From positions 1 through 64,000 of the forward strand of contig DWVP01000006.1 of assembly GCA_019120175.1 (NCBI GenBank): a DNA stretch of 64,000 bases, read 5' to 3'. Below the pieces are notes generated by a model that was not told where the DNA came from, made no database searches, and saw only the letters and a program-made list of their open reading frames with translations. Below, piece by piece: positions 43,041 to 51,867 of this stretch (position 1 is its first letter; each line of letters starts with the position of its first letter). Both the position numbers and the translations under genes were made by a program. The DNA comes from Candidatus Corynebacterium faecigallinarum. GTDB lineage: Bacteria > Actinomycetota > Actinomycetes > Mycobacteriales > Mycobacteriaceae.

Positions 43041-43382
43041 ATGCACTATCTCGACAAGGTCGATGCCGCACAGCTGCGCGACGACATCCCCGAATTCCGC
43101 GCCGGTGACACCGTTGACGTCCACGTCAAGGTCATCGAGGGCACCAAGAGCCGTATCCAGGTGTTCCGTGGCGTCGTGATCCGTCGTCAGAACTCCGGCA
43201 TCCGCGAGACCTTCACCGTCCGCAAGATCTCCTTCGGCGTCGGCGTGGAGCGTACCTTCCCGGTGCACTCCCCGAACATCGACCACATCGATGTCCTGAC
43301 CCGCGGCAAGGTGCGTCGTGCCAAGCTGTACTACCTGCGCGACCTGCGCGGCAAGGCTGCCAAGATCAAGGAGAAGCGCTGA
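43041..43382 (+). CDS. rplS: 50S ribosomal protein L19
   Basis: 113 residues, typical length. L19 lies at the 30S-50S interface. Recognised by [44 protein letters not shown] spread over residues 18-60 and the basic C-terminus [21 protein letters not shown] 43041 follows AAGCAAGGAATACACA. It has its own promoter and terminator, separated from trmD by two genes. Confidence 0.97.
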   Translation: MHYLDKVDAAQLRDDIPEFRAGDTVDVHVKVIEGTKSRIQVFRGVVIRRQNSGIRETFTVRKISFGVGVERTFPVHSPNIDHIDVLTRGKVRRAKLYYLRDLRGKAAKIKEKR

Positions 43383-43405
43383 CACCAGCGCCCTTGAGGC
43401 ACACC

Positions 43406-43457
43406 AACCCCCGTCCGGCACCACGGTGCCGGTCGGGGGTTTCTTGTTTTTGCGGTG
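43406..43457 (+). terminator. Rho-independent terminator after rplS
   Basis: ACCCCCG-T-CCGGCA pairs with TGCCGG-T-CGGGGGT around CCACGG, followed by TTCTTGTTTTT. Confidence 0.88.
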
Positions 43458-43512
43458 CCGGTACCCGCATCTCAATTTTCCCGAACCAAGTCCGGTGGGT
43501 GGAAGCGCAGTG

Positions 43513-43518
43513 TAACTT
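43513..43518 (+). promoter_or_regulatory. -10 hexamer TAACTT of the mycolyltransferase gene
   Basis: TAACTT, 6 nt before ATG 43525; no Shine-Dalgarno. Leaderless arrangement that supports this start. Confidence 0.5.
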
Positions 43519-43524
43519 GACCCT

Positions 43525-44562
43525 ATGTCAAAGTTTTTGCGGAGGGTATCTCCGAGTGGTCGGGCCCGGACAGCTGCAGCGTCAGCGACGGCAGCGGTCT
43601 CAGCGCCGGTGACCAGGACGATGTCGGCGACCGCCGTCGCCGTGGTGACCGCCCTGGCTGCTGCGGTGGCCACCTTGGCGCCGGCGATGCCGGGTGCGGC
43701 GGCCGACACCCCTGCGTCCTGCGAGGCCTACAAAAAGTCCGCGGTGAGCTGCAAGGTCTATTCACCGTCGATGGACCGGCACATCCCCGTGGTGGTCAAG
43801 CCGGCGAAGACCGCCGGCAACAACAAGGTCATCCAGTTCCTCGATGGTATCGACGGGGGCGACGGCTGGAGCGCCCGGTCAATCAACTACGTCGACGATG
43901 ACGACGCCACCATCGTTTTCCCCGCGGCCGATCCCCGCTCCTTCTGGGTCGACTGGGACAATCCGGCGCCCGGCGGCAAGGAGATGAAGTACGAGACCTT
44001 CATGACCCAGGAGCTGCCCGCCTACCTCGAGAAGGAGTTCGGGGTGGAGAACGGCGGCCGAGACCGCACCGGCATCGTGGGATTGAGCATGGGCGCCTAC
44101 TCCGCGGTGAACCTGGCGTCGAGGAACCCGGGGATGTACCGGTCCGTCCTGGCACTCAGTGGCTTCTACAACAGTGAGTCACTTTCCGGGCGGATCTCCA
44201 TCGACGGTACCGCCCTGACCCATGGCGAGGTCAACGATGGACAGCCGTGGCAGAGCGAGGCCTCCCGCCGCGCCAACAACCCCTGGGCCAACGTGGACAA
44301 GCTCGACATGCCGGTGCACATGGCGGTGTCGACGGGCATCCCGGACCCGCGCAGCAACTACCCGCTGCGCACCAACTTCGACGGTGCCCTGATCGAGACC
44401 GGCAGCCTGGGAGCGACCATCGCCTGGGACTTGTGGAGCAAGCTTCACTTCAAGGACAACGTGTACGTCACCTATGTCCCGGTGGGCATCCACGCCTACG
44501 ACACCTGGATCAACGCCGCCTTCCGTGACCAGAAGCTCTACTGGAAGTTCAACCGCTTCTGA
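43525..44562 (+). CDS. Secreted corynomycolyltransferase, antigen-85/esterase family
   Basis: 345 residues. A long signal region (hydrophobic about 34-58, cleavage probably near AAA-DTP at 60) leads to an alpha/beta-hydrolase domain. The nucleophile elbow is GLSMGAYS with Ser188; VGIHAYDTWINAAF gives the likely catalytic His323. This family transfers mycolic acids to trehalose or arabinogalactan and is restricted to mycolate-containing actinobacteria, which supports the taxonomic placement. Two cysteines near the start of the mature protein (SCEAY, VSCKV) may form a disulfide. Which of the several corynebacterial Cmt proteins it matches cannot be told. Confidence 0.88.
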   Translation: MSKFLRRVSPSGRARTAAASATAAVSAPVTRTMSATAVAVVTALAAAVATLAPAMPGAAADTPASCEAYKKSAVSCKVYSPSMDRHIPVVVKPAKTAGNNKVIQFLDGIDGGDGWSARSINYVDDDDATIVFPAADPRSFWVDWDNPAPGGKEMKYETFMTQELPAYLEKEFGVENGGRDRTGIVGLSMGAYSAVNLASRNPGMYRSVLALSGFYNSESLSGRISIDGTALTHGEVNDGQPWQSEASRRANNPWANVDKLDMPVHMAVSTGIPDPRSNYPLRTNFDGALIETGSLGATIAWDLWSKLHFKDNVYVTYVPVGIHAYDTWINAAFRDQKLYWKFNRF

Positions 44563-44645
44563 TGATTCTCTGAGGTTGACCTGCAGAGGTCCTGCAGAGG
44601 TCCTGGGGGACCCGTCGGCGTTCGGGAAGCCCCGCCCGGTACTGG

Positions 44646-44651
44646 TAACCT
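44646..44651 (+). promoter_or_regulatory. -10 hexamer TAACCT of lepB
   Basis: TAACCT, 8 nt before GTG 44660, with no Shine-Dalgarno. Confidence 0.45.
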
Positions 44652-44659
44652 CTGACCCC

Positions 44660-45478
44660 GTGAGTGAACCGAACATCCCCGCCGACGACCGGTCCGCAGC
44701 CCCTGCGGAGCGCCCTCTCACCGAGAGGGAGAAGGTGGCTGCGCGCCGGGAGGAGGCCGAGCAGGCCCAGGCGGCCCGCCGGACGTACCCGTGGTGGGTC
44801 GAGTTCCCGATCATCCTGGTCATCGCGCTGCTGCTGCTGGCCCTGTTCAATTCTTTCGTCGGCCGGCCCTACCTGATCCCTTCGGAGTCGATGGAGCCGA
44901 CGCTGCACGGCTGTGAGGGCTGCGAGGGTGACCGGATCTTCGTCAACAAGTTGTCGTACAGTTTCGGCGGCGAGCCGGAACCGGGGGACGTGGTCGTTTT
45001 CACGGGCCCGGAGTCCTGGAACGACCAGTATGTCTCGCAGCGTTCCGACAACAGCGTGCTACGTGGGCTGCAGACCGGCCTGTCCTATATCGGCATCCTC
45101 GCGCCGGACGAGAACGCCCTGGTGAAGCGGGTCATCGCCACCGGCGGTCAGACGGTGCAGTGCCAGGCCGGTGACCCTGGGGTGATGGTCGACGGCGAGA
45201 AGGTCGATGATTCCTACACCCAGCAGCCGCTGACCTACAAGGTCGATCCGATGACCGGGTCGGATGCCTGCCAGGGCGCCTACTTCGGCCCGGTGACCGT
45301 GCCGGAGGGTCACCTGTGGGTCATGGGCGACAACCGCACGAACTCCGGTGATTCCCGCTTCCACCTGGGTGACGAGCTCCAGGGCACGATCCCGGAGGAG
45401 AACGTGGTCGGCAAGGTCACCGCGAAGATCTGGCCGTTGAGCAGGATCGGCGGGGTGGATTCCCCGGACATCCAGTAG
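44660..45478 (+). CDS. lepB: Signal peptidase I
   Basis: 272 residues. Cleaves signal peptides on the outer face of the membrane. A cytosolic polar N-terminus of about 47 residues is followed by one membrane helix (WWVEFPIILVIALLLLALF), then the catalytic domain: Ser77 in PSESMEPTL, Lys156 in LVKRVIATGGQ and GDNRTNSGDSR. The GTG start is supported by the upstream -10. rnhB follows after 14 nt. Confidence 0.94.
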   Translation: MSEPNIPADDRSAAPAERPLTEREKVAARREEAEQAQAARRTYPWWVEFPIILVIALLLLALFNSFVGRPYLIPSESMEPTLHGCEGCEGDRIFVNKLSYSFGGEPEPGDVVVFTGPESWNDQYVSQRSDNSVLRGLQTGLSYIGILAPDENALVKRVIATGGQTVQCQAGDPGVMVDGEKVDDSYTQQPLTYKVDPMTGSDACQGAYFGPVTVPEGHLWVMGDNRTNSGDSRFHLGDELQGTIPEENVVGKVTAKIWPLSRIGGVDSPDIQ

Positions 45479-45492
45479 CGGGGTCGGTCACG

Positions 45493-46206
45493 GTGGCTGG
45501 GGAAGAGGTGGTCGCGTCGGATATGTCGGACGCAGCGTCCGGCAGGCCTCCGGTGCGCACTGTGCGCACCATGCCGCACGGCAGGACGTTGGAGTGGGCC
45601 GTCCACCGCGCCGGCCTCGGCCCGGTCGCCGGTGTCGACGAGGCAGGACGCGGCGCGTGCTGTGGCCCGGTGACCATCGCCGCCTGCATCCTGCCGCCGG
45701 GACCGCTGCCTGAGCTGGAGGGCTTGACCGACTCCAAGAAACTCAGCCCGTCACGCCGGGAGTACTTCTACGATCAGGTGTTGTCGGTGGCGGTGGACTG
45801 GGCGGTGGTGAATGTCCCGTCGTCCTACGTGGATATGTGGGGCATCCAGCACGCCAACCTGGGGGGAATGCGCCGGGCGGTCGCCAAACTGGATGTGCGC
45901 CCCGGATACGTGCTCACCGATGCGATGCGGGTCGAGGGCTTGCCCGTCCCGCACCTCCCGGTGCTCAAGGGTGACCTGGTCAGCCGGTGTATCTCGGCGG
46001 CGAGCGTGCTGGCGAAGGTGACCCGTGACCGTGCGATGGTGGAGTTGGATGCCACCTACCCCGGCTACGGGCTGGCCGGACACAAGGGTTATGGCACCGC
46101 GTCTCACATGGAGTCGGTGAGTCTGCAGGGTGGCACGCCCGAGCACCGTTACACTTACTCCAACGTGGCCGCCGCCCATGCGCGGTGGTGCGAACAGCAG
46201 AAGTAG
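45493..46206 (+). CDS. rnhB: Ribonuclease HII
   Basis: 237 residues. Removes RNA, including single ribonucleotides, from RNA-DNA hybrids. Catalytic motifs: GVDEAGRGACCGPV, LTDSKKLSPSRRE and LTDAMRV, with KGDLVSRCISAASVLAKVTRD. The N-terminal 30 residues are poorly conserved; GTG 45493 is used, but ATG 45523 is a reasonable alternative. Confidence 0.94.
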   Translation: MAGEEVVASDMSDAASGRPPVRTVRTMPHGRTLEWAVHRAGLGPVAGVDEAGRGACCGPVTIAACILPPGPLPELEGLTDSKKLSPSRREYFYDQVLSVAVDWAVVNVPSSYVDMWGIQHANLGGMRRAVAKLDVRPGYVLTDAMRVEGLPVPHLPVLKGDLVSRCISAASVLAKVTRDRAMVELDATYPGYGLAGHKGYGTASHMESVSLQGGTPEHRYTYSNVAAAHARWCEQQK

Positions 46207-46257
46207 AAGAGCCAGAGCCAGAGTCAGAGTCGATGTTGAGGGAGATGACCAGCAACC

Positions 46258-46563
46258 GTGAGCGCGGAGGAGCTTGAGGACTTCGAGGCGAACGTGGAGC
46301 TCTCCATGTACCGCGAGTACCGGGACGTGGTCAGCCAGTTCAGCTATGTCGTGGAGACCGAACGACGCTTCTACCTGGCCAACGCCGTGGAGTTGATTCC
46401 GAAGAACGCCGACGGCGAGGTCTACTACGAGGTGCGGATGTCGGACGCCTGGGTGTGGGACATGTACCGTCCGGCCCGGTTCGTGCGCTATGTCCGGGTG
46501 ATTACCTACAAGGACGTCAACATCGAGGAACTCGACAAGCCTGACCTGCGGATTCCCGACTAG
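46258..46563 (+). CDS. DUF2469 protein (Rv2901c-like)
   Basis: 101 residues, acidic and Tyr/Val-rich: MSAEELEDFEANVELSMYREYRDVV, FSYVVETERRFYLANAV and VWDMYRPARFVRYVRVITYKDVNIEEL. This is the DUF2469 family found after rnhB across actinobacteria; function unknown. It starts with GTG 52 nt after rnhB. Size and position are as expected. Confidence 0.88.
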   Translation: MSAEELEDFEANVELSMYREYRDVVSQFSYVVETERRFYLANAVELIPKNADGEVYYEVRMSDAWVWDMYRPARFVRYVRVITYKDVNIEELDKPDLRIPD

Positions 46564-46567
46564 TTCC

Positions 46568-46596
46568 GGGTTATCCACACAGGTCGGGTTATCCAC
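46568..46596 (+). promoter_or_regulatory. Pair of DnaA-box-like TTATCCACA motifs before yraN
   Basis: GGTTATCCACAC and, 11 nt later, GGTTATCCACAC followed by CGTCCTGGGC. Both copies match TTATCCACA. The layout repeats the pair at 39469, including the downstream CCTGGGC. Confidence 0.5.
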
Positions 46597-46662
46597 ACCG
46601 TCCTGGGCGAATGCCGTTGTCGTCGGCTGGCGCGCGCGTTGGCCATGCCAGTGTTCTGGGGT

Positions 46663-47061
46663 ATGACCCAGAAAAGTACGCAGAACAACACGCAGGGTAA
46701 ACGCAATCTCCGGGATGTCGGGGCCCGTGGGGAGGACGAGGCCGCGGCCTACTTCGAGGACCTCGGCTACCGGCTGCTCGCCCGGAACTTCTACACCGCC
46801 CGGGGCGAGGTCGATATCGTCCTGCACGCCCCGGCCGACCAGACTCCCTCCACCGTGGTATTCGTCGAGGTCAAGTGGCGGGTCGATGATCGCTACGGCA
46901 CTGGGGCGGAGGCGGTCACCGTGGCGAAGCTCAATGCGATGCGCCATGCCGCGACCCGCTGGCTGGAGAAGAACCCGGAGCATCGTGCCCCGCAGGTCCG
47001 CTTCGACGTCCTGGACATCACCGCCGGGGAGATCACCCACTACGAGGGGGTCGAGTGGTGA
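46663..47061 (+). CDS. UPF0102/YraN family putative endonuclease
   Basis: 132 residues. YraN proteins have a Holliday-junction-resolvase-like fold; the function is not established. Motifs: GARGEDEAAAYFEDLGYRLLARNF, RGEVDIVLHA and VFVEVKWR (the D...ExK pattern). ATG 46663 is chosen; ATG 46645 is possible and neither has a clear ribosome site. It overlaps the ComM-like gene by 4 nt, the usual pairing. Confidence 0.88.
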   Translation: MTQKSTQNNTQGKRNLRDVGARGEDEAAAYFEDLGYRLLARNFYTARGEVDIVLHAPADQTPSTVVFVEVKWRVDDRYGTGAEAVTVAKLNAMRHAATRWLEKNPEHRAPQVRFDVLDITAGEITHYEGVEW

Positions 47062-48770
47062 ACACCGTGGGGGAGCGGTCGCCGGTGCGGGTGGGGCAGG
47101 CCACCGGTGTCGCACTGTCGGGGATCAGTGGGATCCCGGTGCTGGTGGAGTGTGACATCAGTCGGGGGTTGCCGGGGATGAACATCGTGGGGTTGGGGGA
47201 CACCGCGGTGGTCCAGGCCCGTGACCGGGTGCGTTCGGCGATGATCAACAGTGGCCTGGAGTGGCCGAAGTCCCGGGTGGTGATGAGCCTGTCGCCGGCG
47301 TCGGTGCCGAAGAGCGGGTCGGGGTTCGATCTGCCGATGGTGCTGGCGATCCTGGTGGCCCAGGGCAGGGTACGCACCAGCGAGGTGACGGAGTTGGTGG
47401 TCATCGGGGAGTTGGGGTTGGACGGGACGGTCCGGCCGGTCGATGGCGTGTTGCCGATGGTGTTGGCGGCGCGTCAGCAGGGGTGTCGGCGTGCCGCGGT
47501 GCCGGTGGGGATGGTCACCGAGGCACAGCGTGTCGCCGGGGTGGAGGTGGTGGGGTTGTCACACCTGCGGGAGCTGCTGCCGTGGATCCGGGAAGGGTGG
47601 GTACCGCAGGCATTGTCGGAGGACCGGGACGACGGGCAGGACGGTCCGGCTGCGCGTCCCACGCAGTTGGCCGCCTTCGCTGGACCCTCGGCAGTTGTCG
47701 TGTCACCGGCCGCTAATACCTCGACTACGGCTTCCACTACGACCTCCACTGCACCTCTCGGCGGGAACCGGCCGGTCACCGGTGACCTCGCCGACGTGCT
47801 GGGCCAGCAGGAGGCCCGACGCGGTCTCGAGGTCGCCGCCGCCGGTGGACACCACCTGTGGCTCACCGGCCCACCCGGCTCCGGCAAGTCCATGTTGGCC
47901 GAGCGGTTGCCCGGGATCATGCCGGCCCTCGACGACGATGAGCAGTTGGAGACCGCGGCGGTGCATTCGGTGGCCGGCAACCGCGGGCAGCTGGATGCGG
48001 TGTGGCAAGGGGTGCGTCCATTTGTCGCCCCGCATCATTCGGTCAGCCCGGCGGCCTTGACTGGCGGGGGTTCGGGCAGGATACGTCCCGGGGCGGTGAG
48101 CCTGGCACACAACGGGGTGCTCTTCATCGACGAGGCCCCGGAGGTTGCCACAGGGACCCTGGAACTGTTGCGCACGCCGATGGAGACCGGCCGGATCGAG
48201 GTGATGCGGCACCGGGGCACGGTGGTGTTCCCGGCCCGTTTCCAGCTGGTGCTCGCCTCGAACCCGTGTCCGTGTGGGGCCGGGGACGTGCGCGACTGCC
48301 GGTGCCGGGGCGGGGTGCGCGACCGTTATCTGCAGCGGCTGTCCGGACCCTTGCTGGACCGAGTGGACGTGTGCGTGCGCACCACCGGCAACCAGCTCGC
48401 CGATCTCAGTGGGGGCGCTGGGGCTGATGGTGGGGAGTCGAGCGCGACGGTGGCCGAGCGGGTGCATGCTGCCCGGGACCGTTCCCGGTACCGGTGGCAC
48501 TCGTCGGACCAGGTGGTCGGCGCCGGCATCAATGCGACGGTGCCGGGCACCGTCCTGCGCCGCGATTTTCCCGCGCAGGACGCCGCGATGGCGGTGCTGC
48601 AGGAGAAACTGCGGGCCGGGGCAGTGTCGCAGCGGGGTGTGGACCGTACGCTGCGGGTGGCGTGGACCTTGGCCGATCTGGGCCAGGTGGCACAGCCCGG
48701 GGTGGCGGAAGTGATGGACTCACTGGAGTTCTTCACCGGGGCCGTGGAGACTGCAAGGGACGTGGCATGA
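47058..48770 (+). CDS. comM: YifB/ComM-family Mg-chelatase-like AAA ATPase
   Basis: About 570 residues. ComM is a hexameric helicase that helps integrate DNA during natural transformation in other bacteria. The N-terminal LonC-like domain (GLPGMNIVGLGDTAVVQARDRVRSA) is followed by the AAA core: Walker A GPPGSGKSM, Walker B GVLFIDEAPE and the zinc-like NPCPCGAGDVRDCRC. A Ser/Thr-rich linker (about 210-240) lies before the AAA core. It overlaps both neighbours (yraN upstream, dprA downstream by ATGA), so the three are translated together. A second GTG, at 47055, lies directly before the chosen one. Confidence 0.92.
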   Translation: MNTVGERSPVRVGQATGVALSGISGIPVLVECDISRGLPGMNIVGLGDTAVVQARDRVRSAMINSGLEWPKSRVVMSLSPASVPKSGSGFDLPMVLAILVAQGRVRTSEVTELVVIGELGLDGTVRPVDGVLPMVLAARQQGCRRAAVPVGMVTEAQRVAGVEVVGLSHLRELLPWIREGWVPQALSEDRDDGQDGPAARPTQLAAFAGPSAVVVSPAANTSTTASTTTSTAPLGGNRPVTGDLADVLGQQEARRGLEVAAAGGHHLWLTGPPGSGKSMLAERLPGIMPALDDDEQLETAAVHSVAGNRGQLDAVWQGVRPFVAPHHSVSPAALTGGGSGRIRPGAVSLAHNGVLFIDEAPEVATGTLELLRTPMETGRIEVMRHRGTVVFPARFQLVLASNPCPCGAGDVRDCRCRGGVRDRYLQRLSGPLLDRVDVCVRTTGNQLADLSGGAGADGGESSATVAERVHAARDRSRYRWHSSDQVVGAGINATVPGTVLRRDFPAQDAAMAVLQEKLRAGAVSQRGVDRTLRVAWTLADLGQVAQPGVAEVMDSLEFFTGAVETARDVA

Positions 48771-50029
48771 CCGGGGGAGACAGCGTGGGGATGAACGGGG
48801 ACAGCGACCGCAGCCGGATCAGGGCGTGGATCTACCTGCGCCGGGTGGTCGAGGCCTCGTCGGTGGGGGTCCTGGACTGTCTCTGGCCCGACGGGGATTC
48901 CTCACAGCCGGCGGATGTGGAGCGTCTCGCGGGGATGATCAGTCGCTCGGATCCGGCACTGCCGCAGCAGGTGCTGCAGTCGACGACGGGACGCAGCCAG
49001 GCGGACCCGGTCGTCGACGATGACTGGGCCCGACGCCACGGCTGGCGACTGATCACCCCGGATGACCCCGAGTGGCCGCGCGAGATCCTGGAGGAGGCCT
49101 TCATGATGATCGATGGTGATGTTGCCGTCGACGGGGTGCGGGGCCAGGCCGCCCAGCCGTTCGCGCTCTGGGCCACCGGGGAGGGGACGTTGGACGCCCT
49201 GGTGCAGCGCAGTGTCGCGATGGTCGGCACCCGCTCGGCGACGTCCTACGGGCGGGAGGTGACCCACGAGATGGCCGGTGAGTTGGCCACCGCCGGGTAC
49301 ACGGTGGTCTCCGGCGGGGCGCTGGGGATCGACACCGCAGCCCACCGTGGGGCCCTCGACACCGGCGGGTCGACGGTGGTGGTGATGGCCAACGGGCCCG
49401 GGGTGGCCTATCCGACGGCGAATGCCCGACTGTTCGCCGCGGCGGCGACCACGGGTCTGGTGGTGACGGAGTACCCGCCGTTGCAGCGTCCGGCCCGTCA
49501 CCGGTTCCTGACCCGCAACCGGCTGGTCGCCGCAATGACCCAAGGCACGGTGCTGCTGGCCGCCGGTTACCGCTCCGGGGCGGTGAACACCGCCAACTGG
49601 GCCGACCAGATGGTCAAACCGGTGATGGTCCTGCCCGGCCCGGTGACCTTGGCGGAGTACATCGGCTGCCACAAGCGGATCCGTGACGGGGCGGGGATCC
49701 TCGTCACCCGGGCGTTGGACGTCCGGGAAGTCCTCGAACCCCTGGGCGTGGTCGACACCGACCGTCAGCTCAGCCTGGACTGCGCGCCGAGCCCGGTGCA
49801 GCTGCTCACCCAGCAGCAGCTGAAGGTCTACGACTGCTGCGGTCTGCCCGATGACGGTGCTGTCGGAGTGGGATCAGCTGCCGGGGCAGGCCCGGCACAG
49901 GGGGAGCCTGAGCAGATCGCCAGGGAGACGGCGATGCCGGTCACCGAGGTGGTGCGGATCATCGGCGAGCTCGAAAAGGTCGGTCTCGCCGTCCGCGACG
50001 GGGCGCGGTGGGTGAAGGTCCGGACGTGA
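48767..50029 (+). CDS. dprA: DNA-processing protein DprA
   Basis: 420 residues. Loads RecA on incoming single-stranded DNA in transformable bacteria; its role in corynebacteria is unclear. The Rossmann-like core is complete: AMVGTRSATSYGREVTHEMAGELA, VVSGGALGIDTAAHRGAL, TEYPPLQRPARHRFLTRNRL and AAGYRSGAVNTA. The C-terminal winged-helix part carries an Ala/Gly/Pro-rich insert. ATG 48767 overlaps the comM stop. Confidence 0.93.
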   Translation: MTGGDSVGMNGDSDRSRIRAWIYLRRVVEASSVGVLDCLWPDGDSSQPADVERLAGMISRSDPALPQQVLQSTTGRSQADPVVDDDWARRHGWRLITPDDPEWPREILEEAFMMIDGDVAVDGVRGQAAQPFALWATGEGTLDALVQRSVAMVGTRSATSYGREVTHEMAGELATAGYTVVSGGALGIDTAAHRGALDTGGSTVVVMANGPGVAYPTANARLFAAAATTGLVVTEYPPLQRPARHRFLTRNRLVAAMTQGTVLLAAGYRSGAVNTANWADQMVKPVMVLPGPVTLAEYIGCHKRIRDGAGILVTRALDVREVLEPLGVVDTDRQLSLDCAPSPVQLLTQQQLKVYDCCGLPDDGAVGVGSAAGAGPAQGEPEQIARETAMPVTEVVRIIGELEKVGLAVRDGARWVKVRT

Positions 50030-50038
50030 TCGTCGGGC

Positions 50039-50044
50039 TAGACT
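50039..50044 (+). promoter_or_regulatory. -10 hexamer TAGACT of xerC
   Basis: TAGACT, 7 nt before ATG 50052; no Shine-Dalgarno. Confidence 0.45.
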
Positions 50045-50051
50045 CGAGGCC

Positions 50052-51128
50052 ATGGAACGTGATCCCGCACCGGGCGCCCCCACGCCGGACGCTGAGGCAC
50101 ACTCGGCGGTGGAGTCGGCGATCGACGGCTACCTGTCCTACCTGGAACTGGTGAAGGGCCGCTCGGCGAACACCGTGCGCGCCTACGGTCGTGACCTGCG
50201 TTCGGCGTGCGAGGGGTTGACGAAGGTCAACGAATTCACCCTGGAGCGGGGTCGTGACGTGCTGGACTGGGCGATCGAGTCCGGGGCGTCCCGGTCGTCG
50301 GTCGCCCGGCTGGTGTCGAGCATGCGGGGGTTCGGCGGGTGGCTGAGCCACACCGGCCAGGTGCCGGTGAACCCGGTGTCCGGGCTGCAGGCACCGAAAG
50401 CGTCGAAGAACCTGCCCCGGGTGCTGCACGGCGAACAGGCCGAGGCTGTGCTGGAGTTGGCCCGCCGTCGGGCCGCGGCCGCTGGTGGCCGGGATGGCAC
50501 TGCTGATGGGGACGGCACGCAAACCGGCACGGACACCGACGCCGAGTCTGGAGCAGCCCCTGCGGCTGACCCTGCAACCGACCCGGCGGCTGACCCTGCG
50601 ACCCATGCCCTTGCGGTCCGGGACTGGGCGATGCTCGAACTGCTCTACGCCACCGGGATCCGCGTCTCCGAGTTGTGCGGCGCTGACCTGCAGGACCTGG
50701 GTGACAGGGAACTCCGGGTGACCGGTAAGGGAGACAAGACCCGCGTCGTTCCCTTCGGGCCGACCGCCCAGCGCGCCCTCGACGCCTGGATCGACGTCCG
50801 GCACCTCCTCCGCGCCTCCGCGAACAGGTCCGACTCCGGACGCACCGCTCTCTTCGTGGGGCGCCGGGGAGGACGCATCGACCAACGACGGGTGCGTGAA
50901 CTCGTCCACGCCGCCTCCCGGGACGCCGGCGTGCCCGGGATCTCCCCGCACGGCCTGCGTCACTCCGCGGCCACGGCGGTACTGGAAGGCGGGGCGGACC
51001 TGCGGGTGGTGCAGGAACTTCTGGGGCACTCGTCGATGCAGACCACGCAGATCTACACCCATGTCGGCGCCGAGCGTCTCCGGGCGGTCTACCGGATGGC
51101 CCACCCCAGGTCAGGCTCTCAGGAGTAG
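50052..51128 (+). CDS. xerC: Tyrosine recombinase XerC
   Basis: 358 residues, longer than the usual 300. Resolves chromosome dimers at dif with XerD. Catalytic residues are present: Arg204 in TGIRVSEL, Lys in GKGDKTR (226-229), HGLRH (His300, Arg303), His326 in LGHSSMQTTQ and Tyr335. The extra length is a Gly/Asp/Ala/Thr-rich insert of about 45 residues (about 140-187) between the SAM-like N-domain and the catalytic domain. Position next to dprA is conserved. Confidence 0.93.
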   Translation: MERDPAPGAPTPDAEAHSAVESAIDGYLSYLELVKGRSANTVRAYGRDLRSACEGLTKVNEFTLERGRDVLDWAIESGASRSSVARLVSSMRGFGGWLSHTGQVPVNPVSGLQAPKASKNLPRVLHGEQAEAVLELARRRAAAAGGRDGTADGDGTQTGTDTDAESGAAPAADPATDPAADPATHALAVRDWAMLELLYATGIRVSELCGADLQDLGDRELRVTGKGDKTRVVPFGPTAQRALDAWIDVRHLLRASANRSDSGRTALFVGRRGGRIDQRRVRELVHAASRDAGVPGISPHGLRHSAATAVLEGGADLRVVQELLGHSSMQTTQIYTHVGAERLRAVYRMAHPRSGSQE

Positions 51129-51249
51129 CGGAGAAGGTCCGGCGACCTGCGTCGAAGGTGTGATCAACGACTGGCCGAAACGCCCAGCCTCCCAGGGAAG
51201 TGAAATTAGGGGCCGAGGCCATCGGGGAGCGGGGGAGCGTCGCGTCGGC

Positions 51250-51867
51250 TCAGTCCCACAACCGGACGCGCATGCTACCGAGCAGCGTCATCGGGTCGAT
51301 GTAGTTGTCGTCCAGCCGGGCACCCCAGGACAGTCCGGGTTCGCGCCGGGCGGTTTCCGGAAGCGTCGCGGCATCGGCGAGCCTGCCGAGCACCTGGCCG
51401 CGGGACACGCTGTCACCCTGGGACACCCCCGCCAGTACCGGCTCATAGGTGGTGATCAGAGCGTCACCGTGGTCGATCGAGACCACCGGGGTGCCGGCGA
51501 CCACTCCGGCGAACCGGATCGTCCCGGCACCACTGGCCCGGACAGGTGAGCCGGGCCGGGCATCCAGGTCCACGCCGCGGTGACCGGGCAACCAGTTGTC
51601 CTCCGGGATGTCGGCGGCGCGCACCACGTCGCCGTCGACCGGGCGCAGATGGGTCCGGGGCACAGCCGTCGGGCTGGACGCTGTGGCGATGAGACCTGCA
51701 TCAGCGGCGCGGGCGCCCGCGACGGTTCCCGGTGAGACTGTGCCCGGGCCGAGCAGCACCGCTGCCGCCATCGCCGCCGCCAGTGCTGCCCGTGCTGCCC
51801 GTGCTGCCTGTGCCGCCCGTGCCCCTCGCATTCCCGGCGTCCGTCCCCTCGAACTCTTCTGCTCCAT
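51250..51867 (-). CDS. Secreted M23/LytM-like protein with degenerate active site
   Basis: 205 residues. A basic N-terminus and long Ala-rich hydrophobic stretch (about 18-43) look like a signal peptide. The LytM fold follows: NWLPGHRGVDLDA keeps the first zinc motif (His, Asp), and VVSIDHGDALITTYEPV is typical. The second motif, normally HLHWG, reads LSWG here (GLSWGARLDDNYIDPMTLL), so a zinc-binding histidine is missing and the protein is probably not an active peptidase. It sits between xerC and rpsB as in relatives. ATG 51867 is chosen because upstream sequence lacks conserved features; ATG 51831 is possible. Confidence 0.8.
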   Translation of the reverse strand: MEQKSSRGRTPGMRGARAAQAARAARAALAAAMAAAVLLGPGTVSPGTVAGARAADAGLIATASSPTAVPRTHLRPVDGDVVRAADIPEDNWLPGHRGVDLDARPGSPVRASGAGTIRFAGVVAGTPVVSIDHGDALITTYEPVLAGVSQGDSVSRGQVLGRLADAATLPETARREPGLSWGARLDDNYIDPMTLLGSMRVRLWD

